Shown here: piece after piece, positions 37,616-52,765 of the stretch
How positions within the stretch are numbered: position 1 is the stretch's first letter
How the letters are laid out: every line of letters starts with the position of its first letter
NCBI RefSeq assembly: GCF_900110965.1
Contig: NZ_FOFO01000018.1
Span: 1-64,000 of the forward strand
Origin: Ectothiorhodospira magna
Lineage (GTDB): Bacteria > Pseudomonadota > Gammaproteobacteria > Ectothiorhodospirales > Ectothiorhodospiraceae
Reading direction: 5' to 3'
Length of the DNA: 64,000 nt
The notes under the pieces: generated by a model
The model's database searches: none
What the model was told of the DNA's origin: nothing
The model's input: only the letters and a program-made list of their open reading frames with translations
Translations under genes and position numbers: made by a program

Positions 37616-37642
37616 TTAGCACTCCCCCTTGGTGAGTGCTAA
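37616..37642. promoter_or_regulatory. CIRCE operator (HrcA site)
   Basis: TTAGCACTC, nine bases, then GAGTGCTAA, a perfect match to the CIRCE inverted repeat. It lies 58 bp upstream of groES, so HrcA repression of groESL is expected. Confidence 0.97.
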
Positions 37643-37669
37643 TAATAGGGACGAACCTGCGGATGTCAA
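37642..37669 (-). promoter_or_regulatory. Sigma-70-type promoter of groESL
   Basis: On the minus strand a perfect TTGACA (37664-37669) is followed after 16 bp by TATTAT (37642-37647). The -10 box touches the CIRCE operator, so HrcA would block transcription initiation. Confidence 0.8.
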
Positions 37670-37680
37670 GGGGGGGAATG

Positions 37681-38205
37681 CTATTCCCGATCCCGGCTCT
37701 GCTCCGGTGATGCCACTTCCGGGCGTACCGGCTCTTCCCGTTCCCATTCCCCGTCGATGGTGCGTCCCCCTCTTCCCTGTTCGGGGGGCTGTTGATCATG
37801 GGGCCGGGCCTGATATCGGGTCTGGGCCGCAAAAATCCCGCGACGGATCATCAGGATTGCCAACGTCTGACGGGTGAGCGGCAGCAGGCAGGCAAAGCCA
37901 ATGGCATCGGTGAAAAAGCCGGGCGTCAGCAGCAGGGCGCCGCCGATCACCAGAAAAAGGCCCTCCACCAGCGCCTGGGCCGGTAGCTGCCCCTGATCCA
38001 TACTGCGCTGGATTCGGGTCAGGGTGGCGATGCCCTGCTGCTTAAGCAGGAAGGCACCAATCACGGCGGTGAGGATCACCAGGCCCACGGTGGCCCAGAT
38101 GCCGATGATGCCGCCCACCTTGATCAGCACAAAAATTTCGATCAGGGGGATGGTGAAAAACAGCAGCAAAAAAATGGGAAAGACAGGCATGATGGCAATA
38201 TCCAT
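37681..38205 (-). CDS. fxsA: FxsA family membrane protein
   Basis: The 174-residue protein has four hydrophobic segments: 'IFLLLFFTIPLIEIFVLI', 'IWATVGLVILTAVIGAFLL', 'GLFLVIGGALLLTPGFFTD' and 'LACLLPL'-like, the core of the FxsA family. It then has a hydrophilic, arginine-rich tail. FxsA in E. coli lessens exclusion of phage T7 by the F plasmid; its normal role is unclear. It sits upstream of groESL on the same strand, with the groES promoter between them. Confidence 0.88.
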   Translation of the reverse strand: MDIAIMPVFPIFLLLFFTIPLIEIFVLIKVGGIIGIWATVGLVILTAVIGAFLLKQQGIATLTRIQRSMDQGQLPAQALVEGLFLVIGGALLLTPGFFTDAIGFACLLPLTRQTLAILMIRRGIFAAQTRYQARPHDQQPPEQGRGGRTIDGEWEREEPVRPEVASPEQSRDRE

Positions 38206-38210
38206 AACTG

Positions 38211-38360
38211 ATGTGGGATGGAGGATGGCAGCAGGTACAGGTCACTTTTGCCCAGCAGTTCGACCTGGACGAAGGCCATGCCTTGCTGGAACAGCTGGGC
38301 AATCCGCTGCCGGAAGTGAATCGGGAGGTGACTGGTTCCAGCCACCTCCGACCAATATGA
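38211..38360 (+). CDS. Possible 49-aa protein or C-terminal gene relic
   Basis: ATG at 38211 to TGA at 38360, opposite to fxsA and katG. The product contains 'QVTFAQQFDLDEGHALLEQL' followed by GNPLPEV. Its composition fits the host's proteins, but there is no clear ribosome site and no family was recognised. It may be the end of a larger gene whose beginning was lost. Confidence 0.25.
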   Translation: MWDGGWQQVQVTFAQQFDLDEGHALLEQLGNPLPEVNREVTGSSHLRPI

Positions 38361-38397
38361 TGCACCAGTGTCAGCGGTGCCTCCATCACACCATGGC

Positions 38398-40692
<2,295 letters not shown>

Positions 40693-40832
40693 TCATCGGA
40701 GACGGTCATCTTGATCAGGGCTTGACCCTGGACAGGGGCAGCTCACCAGAATCTGTTTTAGAATGAGTTTATTTCTTATATCTGATTTTTCCACACCATT
40801 CAATTCTGCTGGAAGACATCCCGAGTCCCCGA

Positions 40833-42299
40833 GTGCCCAAGATTCTCCATCCTAACATCCACACAATCTATCTGGTTGTGATCATCAGCTCGGCTTTGCT
40901 GACTGCCAGTTTTTACTGGGTGGGCTTCAAGCCGCTGGCGGATCGGCTGCGGGAAGGACATGCCCTGGAGATTGCCCACGGCCTGCAGTCAACCCAGTGG
41001 CTGGTGCAGGGTGTGCTGGACCGACATTTTGCCCTGGCCCATCAGACCGCCAGCCGCTCGGCGATTCGGGAAAAACAGGTGGCCTATCTGGAGGGGCAAC
41101 ATACCCTGGAAGCCCTGCAGACCTTTACCGCCCCCAAACTGGAGGATGCCTTGCGGGCCAACCAGGAGTTGCTGGGTATTCACCGCAAGGACCCTTTGGG
41201 CCAGGATCTGGTGAGCGTGGGGGTTCCCCTGGATCCAGCCATGACACTGCACTGCCCGCAGCCTGGTCAGACCCAGCTTCAGATGCTGGGGCCTGCCTCC
41301 CTGGGAGGGTTGACCACCCTGCTGTACTGTTCCCCCATCAAGCACCCGGAACAGGGGTTGGCAGGCTGGGATATATTGGTCATGGATGCGGGGGCCTTGT
41401 ACCGGATTCTGGAGCAACCCCAGCGCCACGACCTGCGTACCATGACCTTTAGCATCACCGATCATGCAGGGCATATCCTGTTCTGGCCCCAGACCCTGGA
41501 ACATGCCCATTCCTGGCAGGTGTTGCTGGATTATCTTGAACAGGACAAGGCCACGGAAGGGTTCATGATTTCGGTCATTTCCCTGGCCCGTAGCAATTGG
41601 CAGGTGGTGGCGGTGGTGGACGAGCAGCGTTTTTTTGCCGAAACCAACCGTCAATTGATGATTCTGCTGGGGGTGGTCGGGGGGATGGTCTTGCTGGTGC
41701 TTGTCCTCACCGTTCTGGTGCTGCGGCCCATTATCCGGGCTTTGGTCCGGGCCAGGGAACTGGGACGGGAAATTCAGCTGGATGGCATGACGGGCCTGTA
41801 TCACCATGCTTATATGCAGCAGTTACTGAGCCGGGAGATTGCGCGGGTCCGCCGCTATGGCAATGCCTTTTCCGTCTTGATGTTCGATCTGGACCATTTC
41901 AAACGGATCAATGATACCCACGGTCATCCAGTGGGGGATCAGGTGCTGTTGCAGATCGCCGATACCGTCAGGCAACTGGCCCGGAACTCGGACCTGGCCG
42001 CCCGTTATGGCGGTGAGGAATTCATGCTGATCATGCCTCAAACCCACGAGGATGGGGCACTCATGATGGCCCAGCGATTACTGGAGGCAGTGAATGGGCA
42101 GCCGTTTGTCACGGCCGCGGGACCGATCCCGGTGACCATCAGCATTGGTGTGGTCACCTGCCCGGAGGGGGGTTCTCCGCCCAGCCGGGAACAGCTGATC
42201 CAGGAGGTGGATAGTGCGCTTTACACGAGCAAGCGCACCGGTCGCAACCGCATTACCCAAAAGGTGATCGGGCAGGGCGAGGGCGTTAATCCTCCTTGA
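40833..42299 (+). CDS. Diguanylate cyclase with periplasmic sensor domain
   Basis: The 488-residue protein starts with a membrane segment ('[20 protein letters not shown]'), has a periplasmic region of about 240 residues, a second membrane span ('[20 protein letters not shown]') and a C-terminal GGDEF domain. The active-site motif is GGEEF in '[14 protein letters not shown]', with '[15 protein letters not shown]' for metal binding, so cyclic-di-GMP synthesis is expected. No RxxD inhibitory site was clear just before the motif. It starts with GTG. Its end overlaps ispH by 14 nt tail-to-tail. Confidence 0.9.
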   Translation: MPKILHPNIHTIYLVVIISSALLTASFYWVGFKPLADRLREGHALEIAHGLQSTQWLVQGVLDRHFALAHQTASRSAIREKQVAYLEGQHTLEALQTFTAPKLEDALRANQELLGIHRKDPLGQDLVSVGVPLDPAMTLHCPQPGQTQLQMLGPASLGGLTTLLYCSPIKHPEQGLAGWDILVMDAGALYRILEQPQRHDLRTMTFSITDHAGHILFWPQTLEHAHSWQVLLDYLEQDKATEGFMISVISLARSNWQVVAVVDEQRFFAETNRQLMILLGVVGGMVLLVLVLTVLVLRPIIRALVRARELGREIQLDGMTGLYHHAYMQQLLSREIARVRRYGNAFSVLMFDLDHFKRINDTHGHPVGDQVLLQIADTVRQLARNSDLAARYGGEEFMLIMPQTHEDGALMMAQRLLEAVNGQPFVTAAGPIPVTISIGVVTCPEGGSPPSREQLIQEVDSALYTSKRTGRNRITQKVIGQGEGVNPP

Positions 42300-43230
42300 G
42301 ACGCAGTTCCTTGGGCAGGGAGAAGGTCACCTTTTCCGGGCGTCCTTCGTGTTCCACAATGGTGTCCACCCCCAAGGGGTGCAGATGAGCCAGCACCTGC
42401 TGCACCAGCAGTTCCGGTGCAGAGGCGCCGGCACTGACACCGATCCGCTGCCGGCCTTCCAGCCACTGAAGCTGAATGTCTTCGGCACCGTCGATCAGAT
42501 AGGCTTCCACCCCCAGCTTTTCGGCAATCTCCCGCAGCCGGTTGGAGTTGGAGCTGTTAGGGGAACCCACCACCAGAATCAGGTCGCATTCGGCAGCCAG
42601 AACCTTGATGGCATCCTGCCGGTTCTGGGTGGCGTAGCAGATGTCGTCCCGGCGCTGGCCCTGAATATGGGGAAAGCGCGCCCGCAGGGCGTCCACGATA
42701 CCCTGGGTATCGTCCATGGACAGGGTGGTCTGGGTCACGTAGGCCAGGGTTTCTGGGTGTTTCACCTCCAGCCGGGAGGCGGCTTCCACGTTTTCCACCA
42801 GATAGATCTCGCCCCCCTGGCTGCGGTCATACTGGCCCAGGGTGCCGTCCACCTCGGGATGACCGCCATGGCCGATGAGCACCACTTCCTCGCCCCGGGC
42901 GGCATGGCGGGCCACCTGCATGTGGACCTTGGTCACCAGGGGACAGGTGGCATCAAAGACCCGCAGGCCCCGGCGATGGGCTTCGTCGCGCACGGTGCGG
43001 GGCACGCCGTGGGCGCTGAAAATGACCGTAGCCCCATCCGGGACCTGATCCAGTTCCTCGACAAAAATGGCGCCCTTTTGCCGCAGTTCATTGACCACAT
43101 AGCGGTTATGGACCACTTCGTGACGCACGTAGATGGGGGTGCCGAACAGATCCAGCGCCCGTTCGACGATCTCGATGGCCCGGTCAACACCGGCGCAGAA
43201 TCCGCGGGGATTGGCGAGGAGGATGTGCAT
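42286..43230 (-). CDS. ispH: 4-hydroxy-3-methylbut-2-enyl diphosphate reductase IspH
   Basis: The 314-residue Fe-S enzyme makes IPP and DMAPP in the last step of the MEP pathway. Cluster cysteines are in '[13 protein letters not shown]' (Cys12), '[13 protein letters not shown]' and '[10 protein letters not shown]'. It begins [10 protein letters not shown] at 43230; the longer frame upstream has no homology. It is the last gene of the ribF-ileS-lspA-ispH block, 46 bp after lspA. Confidence 0.96.
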   Translation of the reverse strand: MHILLANPRGFCAGVDRAIEIVERALDLFGTPIYVRHEVVHNRYVVNELRQKGAIFVEELDQVPDGATVIFSAHGVPRTVRDEAHRRGLRVFDATCPLVTKVHMQVARHAARGEEVVLIGHGGHPEVDGTLGQYDRSQGGEIYLVENVEAASRLEVKHPETLAYVTQTTLSMDDTQGIVDALRARFPHIQGQRRDDICYATQNRQDAIKVLAAECDLILVVGSPNSSNSNRLREIAEKLGVEAYLIDGAEDIQLQWLEGRQRIGVSAGASAPELLVQQVLAHLHPLGVDTIVEHEGRPEKVTFSLPKELRLKED

Positions 43231-43276
43231 GGTCAGACCCGGTGGGTATGTTGGCAGGGGGGACGAGTGTACAGGA

Positions 43277-43756
43277 TCACGAGGCTTTGGGCGGAGGCTT
43301 GGTCCCCTGCAGCAGGCTGACGGCAATCAACCAGACAGCACCCACGGTGATGGCGCTGTCGGCGATGTTGAACACGGGCCAGTGATAGCCGGCGTAGTGC
43401 ATGTCGATGAAGTCGATCACATGGCCGTGCCAGATCCGGTCGATGACATTGCCGATGGCGCCGCCGACGATCAGGGCCAGGCCCGCGGCGGTGCCGGCCT
43501 CTTCCCGCTGGAGCCTGGCCATCCACCACACCAGGATGATGCTCACGCCAATGGCCAGCACGGTGAAGAACCAGCGCTGCCAGCCGCCGGCTTCACTGAG
43601 GAAGCTGAAGGCCGCCCCCTGGTTGTAGACCAGGGTGAAGTTCAAGAACGGCAGGATTTCCATGGGTGCAAACTGCACCAGCTGGTACTCCGCGATCCGC
43701 TTGGTGATCTGGTCCAGGACGATCACGGCAAAGGACAGCCACAGCCATTTGATCAT
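43277..43756 (-). CDS. lspA: Lipoprotein signal peptidase LspA
   Basis: The 159-residue inner-membrane protease cleaves prolipoprotein signal peptides. Four membrane segments are visible. The catalytic aspartates are in '[11 protein letters not shown]' and '[12 protein letters not shown]', and 'NQGAAFSFL' is also conserved. It sits between ileS and ispH as in many gammaproteobacteria. Confidence 0.96.
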   Translation of the reverse strand: MIKWLWLSFAVIVLDQITKRIAEYQLVQFAPMEILPFLNFTLVYNQGAAFSFLSEAGGWQRWFFTVLAIGVSIILVWWMARLQREEAGTAAGLALIVGGAIGNVIDRIWHGHVIDFIDMHYAGYHWPVFNIADSAITVGAVWLIAVSLLQGTKPPPKAS

Positions 43757-43776
43757 GTTTTTGTTCTCTGTTGGCG

Positions 43777-43801
43777 CCCCTCTCCATGGGAAGGAGAGGG
43801 G
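43777..43801. repeat. REP-like palindrome
   Basis: CCCCTCTCC and GGAGAGGGG flank a 7-nt loop in the gap between ileS and lspA, followed by GGTGAGGGC. The core is shared with 6014 and 34760. Confidence 0.6.
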
Positions 43802-43820
43802 GGTGAGGGCAATATGTGGA

Positions 43821-46643
43821 TCAGGCAAAGGCCCGGTGTTCCCCCGTGCCAGCCACATTCTCCACGCAGCGTCCGCACAGTTCCGGATGCCCGGCATCGG
43901 CACCCACATCCGCCCGGTGATGCCAGCAGCGGGGGCACTTGGGATGTTCGCACCGGGATACCCGGATGGCCAGGTCATCACCCTCCGGGAGGCTGACGGT
44001 CACGGTATCTGCGGGGGCCAGGTCGCGGCCCTGGACCCGGGCATAGGAGGTGATCAGCACAAACCGGAGTTCATCCCCCAGACGGGAGAGGATGTCTTTA
44101 AGCGGGCCATCGCAGTACAGGTCCACCTCCGCATCCAGGGCGGCGCCGATGCCGCCGTCGGCCCGCAGCTTTTCCAGTTCCCGACTGACCAGCTGACGCA
44201 CTTCCAGTACCCGGTGCCAGTCGGCGGCGCTCAGGGGGCCGTCCTCCGGCAGCGGGGAGAGGTGTTCATACCAGGTGGTGAGCAGCACCGAGGCCGGACG
44301 CTCTCCGGGGATGTGCCGCCAGATCTCCTCGGCGGTGAAGCTCAGGATGGGGGCCAGCCAGCGGGTCATGGCCTCCACCACGTGGTACATGGCGGTCTGG
44401 GCCGAACGACGGGCGCGGCTGTCCGCCTGGGTGGTGTACTGGCGGTCCTTGATCACGTCCAGGTAGAAGCTGCCCATCTCCACCGAGCAGAAGTTGTGGA
44501 CCCGCTGGTAGATCTGGTGGAACTGGTAGCGCTCATAGGCCTGGGTCACCTGCTGTTGCACCTTGAGGGCCTGGTCCACCGCCCAGCGATCCAGGGGCAG
44601 CATCTGTTCCGGCGGCAGCAGATCCCGGGCCGGATCGAAGCCGTTGAGGTTGGCCAGCAGGAAGCGGGCGGTATTGCGCATGCGCCGGTAGGCGTCGGCA
44701 GTCCGCTTGAGGATCTCGTCGGACACCGCCATCTCGCCGCTGTAGTCGGTGGCCGCCACCCACAGACGCAGGATGTCCGCCCCCAGGGTGTCCATCACCT
44801 TCTGGGGCGCCACCACGTTGCCCTTGGACTTGGACATCTTCTGGCCCTGGGCGTCCACCGTGAAACCATGGGTCAGCACCGCCTTGTAGGGGGCTTCGCC
44901 CCGCATGGCCACGGCGGTGAGCAGGGAGGACTGGAACCAGCCCCGATGCTGGTCGGAGCCTTCCAGGTAGAGGTCCGCCGGCAGTCCCAGCCCGGCCCGG
45001 CGCTCGGTCACGGCGGCATGGGTGACGCCAGAGTCGAACCATACATCCAGGGTGTCGCCGAGCTTGTCGAAGCGGTCTGCGTCCTCCCCCAGCAGCTCTC
45101 GCGGGTCCAGACTGAACCAGGCCTCGATACCGGCCTGTTCCACCCGCTGGGCCACCGCCTCGATCAGGGCGGGGGTATCCGGGTGCAGGGCGCCGGTTTC
45201 CTTGTTGACGAACAGGGGGATAGGGACACCCCAGTGGCGCTGGCGGGAGATGCACCAGTCGGGGCGGTTGGCCACCATGCCCTCGATGCGGGCGCGGCCC
45301 CAGTCGGGCACCCAGCGCACCTTGTCGATGGCGCTCAGGGCGGTTTCCCGCAGTTCCGCCTTCTCCATGCTGATGAACCACTGGGGGGTGGCGCGGAAGA
45401 TGATGGGGGTCTTGTGGCGCCAGCAATGGGGGTAGCTGTGGCGGATCTTCTCCATCTTCACCAGCATGCCCCGGTCTTGCAGCAGTTGGAGGATATGGCC
45501 GTTGGCCTCGTTCACGGATTGACCGGCGAACAGCTCGGTGGTGGGCAGGAAGCGACCGTCGCCGCCCACCGGGTTATCCACCGGCAGGTTGTAGCGACTG
45601 CCCACCACGTAGTCATCCTGACCATGGCCGGGGGCGGTGTGAACGGCGCCGGTCCCCGCTTCCAGGGTGACGTGATCGCCCAGGATCACCGGTACCTGGC
45701 GGTCATAGAAGGGATGCTGCAGCAGCATTCCCTCGAACAGGGCGCCCCGGGCATGGCCGACGATGCGCCAGTCCTCGAAGCCGTAGCGCCCCATGGCGGT
45801 GTCCACCAGATCCCGGGCCAGCAGCAGGCGCTCGCCGTTGACCGCCACCAGGGCGTATTCCAGTTCCGGGTGCAGGGCCACCGCCTGGTTGGCGGGCAAG
45901 GTCCAGGGGGTGGTGGTCCAGATCACCACCGAGACCGGACCGGTGGCGGCGTCATCCAGCACGGTGAGGCGCCGCAGGACGTCCTCGTCGTCCAGGGTGC
46001 GGAACCGCACGTCGATGGCGGGGGAGGTCTTGTCCTCGTATTCCACTTCCGCCTCGGCCAGGGCGGAGCCGCAGTCCACGCACCAGTGCACCGGCTTGTC
46101 GCCCTTGAGCAGGTGCCCTCGCTCGATGATGGTCCCCAGGGCGCGGATGATGTCGGCCTCCACCGGATAGTCCATGGTCAGATAGGGGTTGTCCCAGTCG
46201 CCCAGCACCCCCAGACGCTTGAAGTCCTCCCGCTGGCGATCCACCTGCTCATGGGCATAGGTGCGGCAGGCCTGACGGAAGCTGGCGGCATCGGCACCCC
46301 GGGCGGCCTTGCCCAGCTTGCGTTCCACCTGCAGTTCGATGGGCAGGCCGTGGCAGTCCCAGCCGGGGACGTAGGGGGCATCGAAACCCGCCAGGGTGCG
46401 GCTCTTGACGATGATGTCCTTGAGAATCTTGTTGACCGCGTGGCCGATGTGGATGTCGCCGTTGGCGTAGGGCGGGCCGTCCGCCAGGACGAAGCGGGGA
46501 CGCCCCGCGCTGACCTGGCGGATCTGCCGGTACAGGTCCTGCTGCTGCCAGTCCGCCAGCATCTTGGGTTCCCGCTGGGCCAGGTTGCCCCGCATGGGGA
46601 AATCGGTCTGGGGCAGGTTCAGGGTATCTTTGTAATCAGCCAA
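43821..46643 (-). CDS. ileS: Isoleucyl-tRNA synthetase IleS
   Basis: The 940-residue class-I synthetase has '[18 protein letters not shown]' (HIGH signature), the editing domain in the middle, '[15 protein letters not shown]' (KMSKS), and a C-terminal zinc site '[12 protein letters not shown]' with '[10 protein letters not shown]'. It begins 12 nt after the ribF stop and is the largest gene of this operon. Confidence 0.98.
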   Translation of the reverse strand: MADYKDTLNLPQTDFPMRGNLAQREPKMLADWQQQDLYRQIRQVSAGRPRFVLADGPPYANGDIHIGHAVNKILKDIIVKSRTLAGFDAPYVPGWDCHGLPIELQVERKLGKAARGADAASFRQACRTYAHEQVDRQREDFKRLGVLGDWDNPYLTMDYPVEADIIRALGTIIERGHLLKGDKPVHWCVDCGSALAEAEVEYEDKTSPAIDVRFRTLDDEDVLRRLTVLDDAATGPVSVVIWTTTPWTLPANQAVALHPELEYALVAVNGERLLLARDLVDTAMGRYGFEDWRIVGHARGALFEGMLLQHPFYDRQVPVILGDHVTLEAGTGAVHTAPGHGQDDYVVGSRYNLPVDNPVGGDGRFLPTTELFAGQSVNEANGHILQLLQDRGMLVKMEKIRHSYPHCWRHKTPIIFRATPQWFISMEKAELRETALSAIDKVRWVPDWGRARIEGMVANRPDWCISRQRHWGVPIPLFVNKETGALHPDTPALIEAVAQRVEQAGIEAWFSLDPRELLGEDADRFDKLGDTLDVWFDSGVTHAAVTERRAGLGLPADLYLEGSDQHRGWFQSSLLTAVAMRGEAPYKAVLTHGFTVDAQGQKMSKSKGNVVAPQKVMDTLGADILRLWVAATDYSGEMAVSDEILKRTADAYRRMRNTARFLLANLNGFDPARDLLPPEQMLPLDRWAVDQALKVQQQVTQAYERYQFHQIYQRVHNFCSVEMGSFYLDVIKDRQYTTQADSRARRSAQTAMYHVVEAMTRWLAPILSFTAEEIWRHIPGERPASVLLTTWYEHLSPLPEDGPLSAADWHRVLEVRQLVSRELEKLRADGGIGAALDAEVDLYCDGPLKDILSRLGDELRFVLITSYARVQGRDLAPADTVTVSLPEGDDLAIRVSRCEHPKCPRCWHHRADVGADAGHPELCGRCVENVAGTGEHRAFA

Positions 46644-46655
46644 TGTCGTATAACC

Positions 46656-47612
46656 TCAGTCGGTCCCGTGTGGCGCCGATGATGTGGGGGCCGCAAAAAA
46701 TTGCCGGGCCTGTGCCGCATCCAGGGTGATCTGGGCGCGCAGGGCATCCAGTGAAGGAAAGCGTTGTTCATCCCGCAGGTGGTGCAGCAGATCCACCTGC
46801 AGGTGACGGCCATAGAGATCCCCGTCGAAATCAAACAGGTGAACCTCCAGCCGGTTCTGCATGCCCCCCAGGGTAGGACGGGTGCCTGCGTTGGCCACCC
46901 CCTGCAAGGGTTCCCCCGGCAGACCAAAAACCTCCACCGCATGGACCCCGCGTATTGCCATGGGGCTTGGCCCCAGCAGCAGGTTCGCCGTGGGAAACCC
47001 CAGGGGCTTGCCCTGCTTGTCGCCATGAACCACCCGGCCACTGATACGGTAGCGGCGCCCCAGCAATTTTTCCGCCTCTGTCATCCGGCCCAGGGTCAGG
47101 GCCCGGCGAATGCGGGTACTGCTGACCCGTTCCCCATCAATAGGAAAGGTATGCATGTGGGTCACCTCAAAGCCGTGGACCTTGCCGGCTTCCTTGAGGG
47201 TCTGGAAATCTCCGGCACGTTGCCTGCCGAAACGGAAATCATCCCCCACCACCAGATAGCGTACCCCCAGTTGCTCCACCAGCAGGATGCGGATGAAATC
47301 CTCCGGACACATCCGCGCCAAAGCGGCATTGAAGCGCAGGCATAGCAGGCGATCCACAGAGAAACGCCGCAGAGCCAGGCATTTGTCCCGAAAACGCTGC
47401 AGCCGGGGCGGCGCCCTGCCGCCGGTAAAATATTCCCGGGGCAGGGGTTCAAAACTCACCACCGTGGTGGGCAGGCCCAGTTCCGCCCCCTTTTCGGCCA
47501 GTTGTCCAAGTACGGCCTGGTGACCCAAGTGGACGCCGTCGAAATTGCCGATGGTGACTACCGAGCCACGGTGGCGGGGCCTGAGATTGTGGGCACCGCG
47601 AATCAGTTCCAT
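46656..47612 (-). CDS. ribF: Bifunctional riboflavin kinase / FMN adenylyltransferase RibF
   Basis: The 318-residue enzyme makes FMN and then FAD. The N-terminal nucleotidyltransferase part has 'VVTIGNFDGVHLGHQAVL'. The C-terminal flavokinase part has 'GKVVHGDKQGKPLGFPTANL'-type sequence beginning 'RVVHGDKQGKPLGFPT'. The ATG at 47612 gives the standard start 'MELIRGAHNLRPRHRG'. It precedes ileS as in E. coli. Confidence 0.96.
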   Translation of the reverse strand: MELIRGAHNLRPRHRGSVVTIGNFDGVHLGHQAVLGQLAEKGAELGLPTTVVSFEPLPREYFTGGRAPPRLQRFRDKCLALRRFSVDRLLCLRFNAALARMCPEDFIRILLVEQLGVRYLVVGDDFRFGRQRAGDFQTLKEAGKVHGFEVTHMHTFPIDGERVSSTRIRRALTLGRMTEAEKLLGRRYRISGRVVHGDKQGKPLGFPTANLLLGPSPMAIRGVHAVEVFGLPGEPLQGVANAGTRPTLGGMQNRLEVHLFDFDGDLYGRHLQVDLLHHLRDEQRFPSLDALRAQITLDAAQARQFFAAPTSSAPHGTD

Positions 47613-47676
47613 GGGAGTTGGTCGCAAAAGTGTTGAGTATACTCAGGAGGGGCCGGGCTTTGACAGGCTTGCGGGG

Positions 47677-49230
47677 TCATTTCAGCAGGAAGGCTCTGGG
47701 GCGGACCCCCAGGGCAAGCAGGGCCGCGCCATAGCTGACCGCCCCCAGACCGATCAGGCCCAGCAGCATCAGCACCCGTTCCCGGGCGATCCAGGCACTC
47801 CACTGGGACAACTCCGGGGTCAATATCAACAGCAGCCCCGTCATCAACCCTGCCGCCAGCAGCAGTCGCCACCACAGCCCTATCCAGCCCGGCAGGATGT
47901 GCAACACCTGGTCCCGCCGCAGGCCCCGATAGAGCAGGGCGGCATTCAGGTAGGCCGACAGGGCGGTGGCCAGGGCCAGGCCGGCATGGGGACCGGGCCA
48001 GTCCATCCAGACCCAGGGCACCACGATGACCAGGTTCAGCACCATATTGGCCACCATGGCAATGATGCCCACCTTCACCGGTGTGGTGGTGTCCTGCCGG
48101 GAAAAATAGCCCGGAGCCAGAATCTTGATGAGGATGAAGGCCGGCAGGCCCGCGGCGTAGGCCATCAGGGACATGGCCGCCATGCGGGTGTCGCTCTCCA
48201 GGAATTCCTGGTACTGGATCAGGCTGGACAGGATCGGCGCCGCCAGCAGGATCAGGCCCAGGGCGCAGGGGATGGCAATGAGCAGGGACAGCCGCAATGC
48301 CCAGTCCAGGGTGCGGCTGAAGGCCATGGGGTCTGCCCCGGCATGTTCCCGGGACAGGCGGGGCAGGATCACCGTGGCGATGGCGATGCCGAACAGGGCC
48401 AGGGGCAGCTCCACGAACCGGTCGGAGAAATACAGCCAGGTGATGGAACCGGCGGCCAGGAAGGAGGCGATCAGGGTGTCCACCAGCAGATTGATCTGCA
48501 CCACCGACGTGCCGAAGATGGCCGGCAGCATGAGCCGACCAATGCGCCGGACTCCGGCATGGGCCCGTTTCAGGCGCGGGCGGGGCAGCAGGCCCACCCG
48601 CATCAGGAACGGAATCTGAAAAGCCAGCTGCACCGCGCCGGCGATGAACACGCCCCAGGCCAGAGCCACCACCGGTTCTGCAAACAGGGGGGCGCCCCAG
48701 ATGGCGGCGGCAATCAGAGACAGGTTCAGGAACACGGGAGTGAAGGCGGGCACGGCAAAGCGCCCCACGCTGTTCAAAATACCGCCGGCCATGGCGGTGA
48801 GGGAAATGAACAGCAGGTAGGGGAAGGTGATGCGCAGCATCTCCGAAGCCAGGGCATGGCGGCCATCTTCGCCGTGAAACCCCGGCGCAAACAGGCTGAT
48901 GAGCAAGGGCGCTACCAGCACCCCCAGCAGGGTGACCAGAAACAGCACCAGGGTGAGGGCGCCACTGACATGATCCAGCAGATCCTTGAGTTCCCTGGCC
49001 CCGCGCTTTTCCCGGTATTCGGCGAACACCGGCACAAACGCCTGGGAAAAGGCCCCTTCCGCGAACAGGCGGCGCAGAAAATTGGGGATGCGAAAGGCAA
49101 CGAAGAAGGCGTCGGTGGCCCCGCTGGCGCCGAAATTCACCGCCAGCACCATGTCCCGCAGATAGCCGAACAGGCGGGAAATCAGGGTCATGCCGCTGAC
49201 CACGGCGGTGGATTTGAGAAGTCGACTCAT
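47677..49230 (-). CDS. murJ: Lipid II flippase MurJ (MviN)
   Basis: The 517-residue membrane protein flips lipid II across the inner membrane. It begins 'MSRLLKSTAVVSGMTLISRL' and continues with 'FGASGATDAFFVAFRIPNF' and 'RRLFAEGAFSQAFVPVFAEY', the MurJ signature, with about 14 hydrophobic segments. It lies upstream of ribF, 64 bp away on the same strand, and is divergent from rpsT by 152 bp. Confidence 0.95.
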   Translation of the reverse strand: MSRLLKSTAVVSGMTLISRLFGYLRDMVLAVNFGASGATDAFFVAFRIPNFLRRLFAEGAFSQAFVPVFAEYREKRGARELKDLLDHVSGALTLVLFLVTLLGVLVAPLLISLFAPGFHGEDGRHALASEMLRITFPYLLFISLTAMAGGILNSVGRFAVPAFTPVFLNLSLIAAAIWGAPLFAEPVVALAWGVFIAGAVQLAFQIPFLMRVGLLPRPRLKRAHAGVRRIGRLMLPAIFGTSVVQINLLVDTLIASFLAAGSITWLYFSDRFVELPLALFGIAIATVILPRLSREHAGADPMAFSRTLDWALRLSLLIAIPCALGLILLAAPILSSLIQYQEFLESDTRMAAMSLMAYAAGLPAFILIKILAPGYFSRQDTTTPVKVGIIAMVANMVLNLVIVVPWVWMDWPGPHAGLALATALSAYLNAALLYRGLRRDQVLHILPGWIGLWWRLLLAAGLMTGLLLILTPELSQWSAWIARERVLMLLGLIGLGAVSYGAALLALGVRPRAFLLK

Positions 49231-49309
49231 GGGGGTGAGGGGTGACAGGGACCGGGGCGATACGATACAGGATTGCAGACCGGGTTTGGCAGGCCCGCCA
49301 GGGGCGTGG

Positions 49310-49338
49310 TTGACAACCCCTTGCATTCCATGCACACT
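49310..49338 (+). promoter_or_regulatory. Possible rpsT promoter
   Basis: A perfect TTGACA lies at 49310-49315, and 17 bp later is a weak -10 candidate (CACACT). It is about 45 bp upstream of the rpsT start. Confidence 0.35.
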
Positions 49339-49382
49339 TCCACGCCTTTCCGGAACTGACCCGATTTTTCAGGAGATTCACC

Positions 49383-49643
49383 TTGGCTAACATCGCCTCC
49401 GCTCGCAAGCGTGCCCGCCAGGCCGAGACCAATCGCCAGCGCAACATGGCTACGCGTTCGCGCTTTCGCACCGCCGTCAAAAAGGTGCTGAAGGCCGTGC
49501 GTGCCGGTGACAAGGACGGTGCAACATCCGCCTACCAGGCTGCCGTGCCGGTGATCGACAAGACCGTCACCAAGGGTATCATCCACGCCAACAAGGCGGC
49601 CCGTCACAAGAGCCGTCTGAACGCCCGCATCCGCCAGATGTGA
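49383..49643 (+). CDS. rpsT: 30S ribosomal protein S20
   Basis: The 86-residue protein begins '[20 protein letters not shown]' and is highly basic, as S20 binds 16S rRNA. The start codon is TTG, preceded by AGGAG. This is notable because E. coli rpsT also uses UUG, where the weak start is part of autoregulation. It is monocistronic and followed by a strong bidirectional terminator. Confidence 0.97.
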   Translation: MANIASARKRARQAETNRQRNMATRSRFRTAVKKVLKAVRAGDKDGATSAYQAAVPVIDKTVTKGIIHANKAARHKSRLNARIRQM

Positions 49644-49686
49644 TGCCGGTGGGCCGGTACGCCGGCCATCGTGATGGATCTCTCGC

Positions 49687-49714
49687 AAAAAGCCCGGCAT
49701 CAGCCGGGCTTTTT
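49687..49714. terminator. Bidirectional terminator between rpsT and proB
   Basis: AAAAAGCCCGGC and GCCGGGCTTTTT form a perfect stem with an ATCA loop. A- and T-runs on both sides allow termination of rpsT (plus) and of proB (minus). Confidence 0.93.
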
Positions 49715-49716
49715 GT

Positions 49717-52012
<2,296 letters not shown>

Positions 52013-52270
52013 TCAGGCCGGTACCACGCTCACAAACTTGCGATTCTTCGGACCCTTGGTCTCGAACACCACCTTGCCATCAGCCTTGGCAAACAGGGTA
52101 TGGTCCTTGCCGCAGCCCACGTTCACACCAGGGTGAAACTGGGTGCCGCGCTGACGGACCAGGATGTTGCCCGCCAGTACGATCTGACCGCCAAAACGCT
52201 TGACGCCAAGGCGTTTGCTTTCTGAGTCGCGGCCGTTACGGGTACTGCCGCCTGCTTTCTTGTGTGCCAT
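52013..52270 (-). CDS. rpmA: 50S ribosomal protein L27
   Basis: The 85-residue protein begins '[20 protein letters not shown]' and has '[20 protein letters not shown]', the L27 hallmark near the peptidyl-transferase centre. It follows rplU by 17 bp in one operon. Confidence 0.98.
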   Translation of the reverse strand: MAHKKAGGSTRNGRDSESKRLGVKRFGGQIVLAGNILVRQRGTQFHPGVNVGCGKDHTLFAKADGKVVFETKGPKNRKFVSVVPA

Positions 52271-52287
52271 TTCAAGTTACCTCTATA

Positions 52288-52599
52288 TCAACCGGAGATG
52301 GAAGTGATCTCCACCTCGGTGAAATGCTGGCGATGCCCCATGCGCTTGCGGGAGTGCTTGCGACGACGGAATTTGATGATTTCCACCTTGTCGGCACGTC
52401 CGTGGGACTTGACGGACGCGGTCACCTTACCGCCTTCCACGAAGGGTGCGCCAACCTTGACGTCTTCGCCGCTGCCCACCAGCAGGACGTTGTCGAATTC
52501 CACGGAGGCGCCGGATTCCGCGTCGAGCTTCTCGACCCGGATCACGTCACCCTGGGCAACCCGGTACTGCTTGCCACCGGTAGCGATAACCGCGTACAT
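52288..52599 (-). CDS. rplU: 50S ribosomal protein L21
   Basis: The 103-residue protein begins '[20 protein letters not shown]' and ends with '[20 protein letters not shown]', typical of L21. The ATG at 52599 is the family start. It is divergent from ispB, a classic arrangement. Confidence 0.98.
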   Translation of the reverse strand: MYAVIATGGKQYRVAQGDVIRVEKLDAESGASVEFDNVLLVGSGEDVKVGAPFVEGGKVTASVKSHGRADKVEIIKFRRRKHSRKRMGHRQHFTEVEITSISG

Positions 52600-52765
52600 C
52601 TTGTTGATCTCCAAAAAGGGTCGAATCCAAAGAGGCGGGAGTTTACCTTGAGCGCAAGCACGGGTCAAATACTCAAATCATGAAAATCCGGGCCACGCCT
52701 TGACAGTGAACGGCTTGCTTCCTAGCATGCCCGATGTTTCCTGCCCGAGCGAACGATTACCTCCC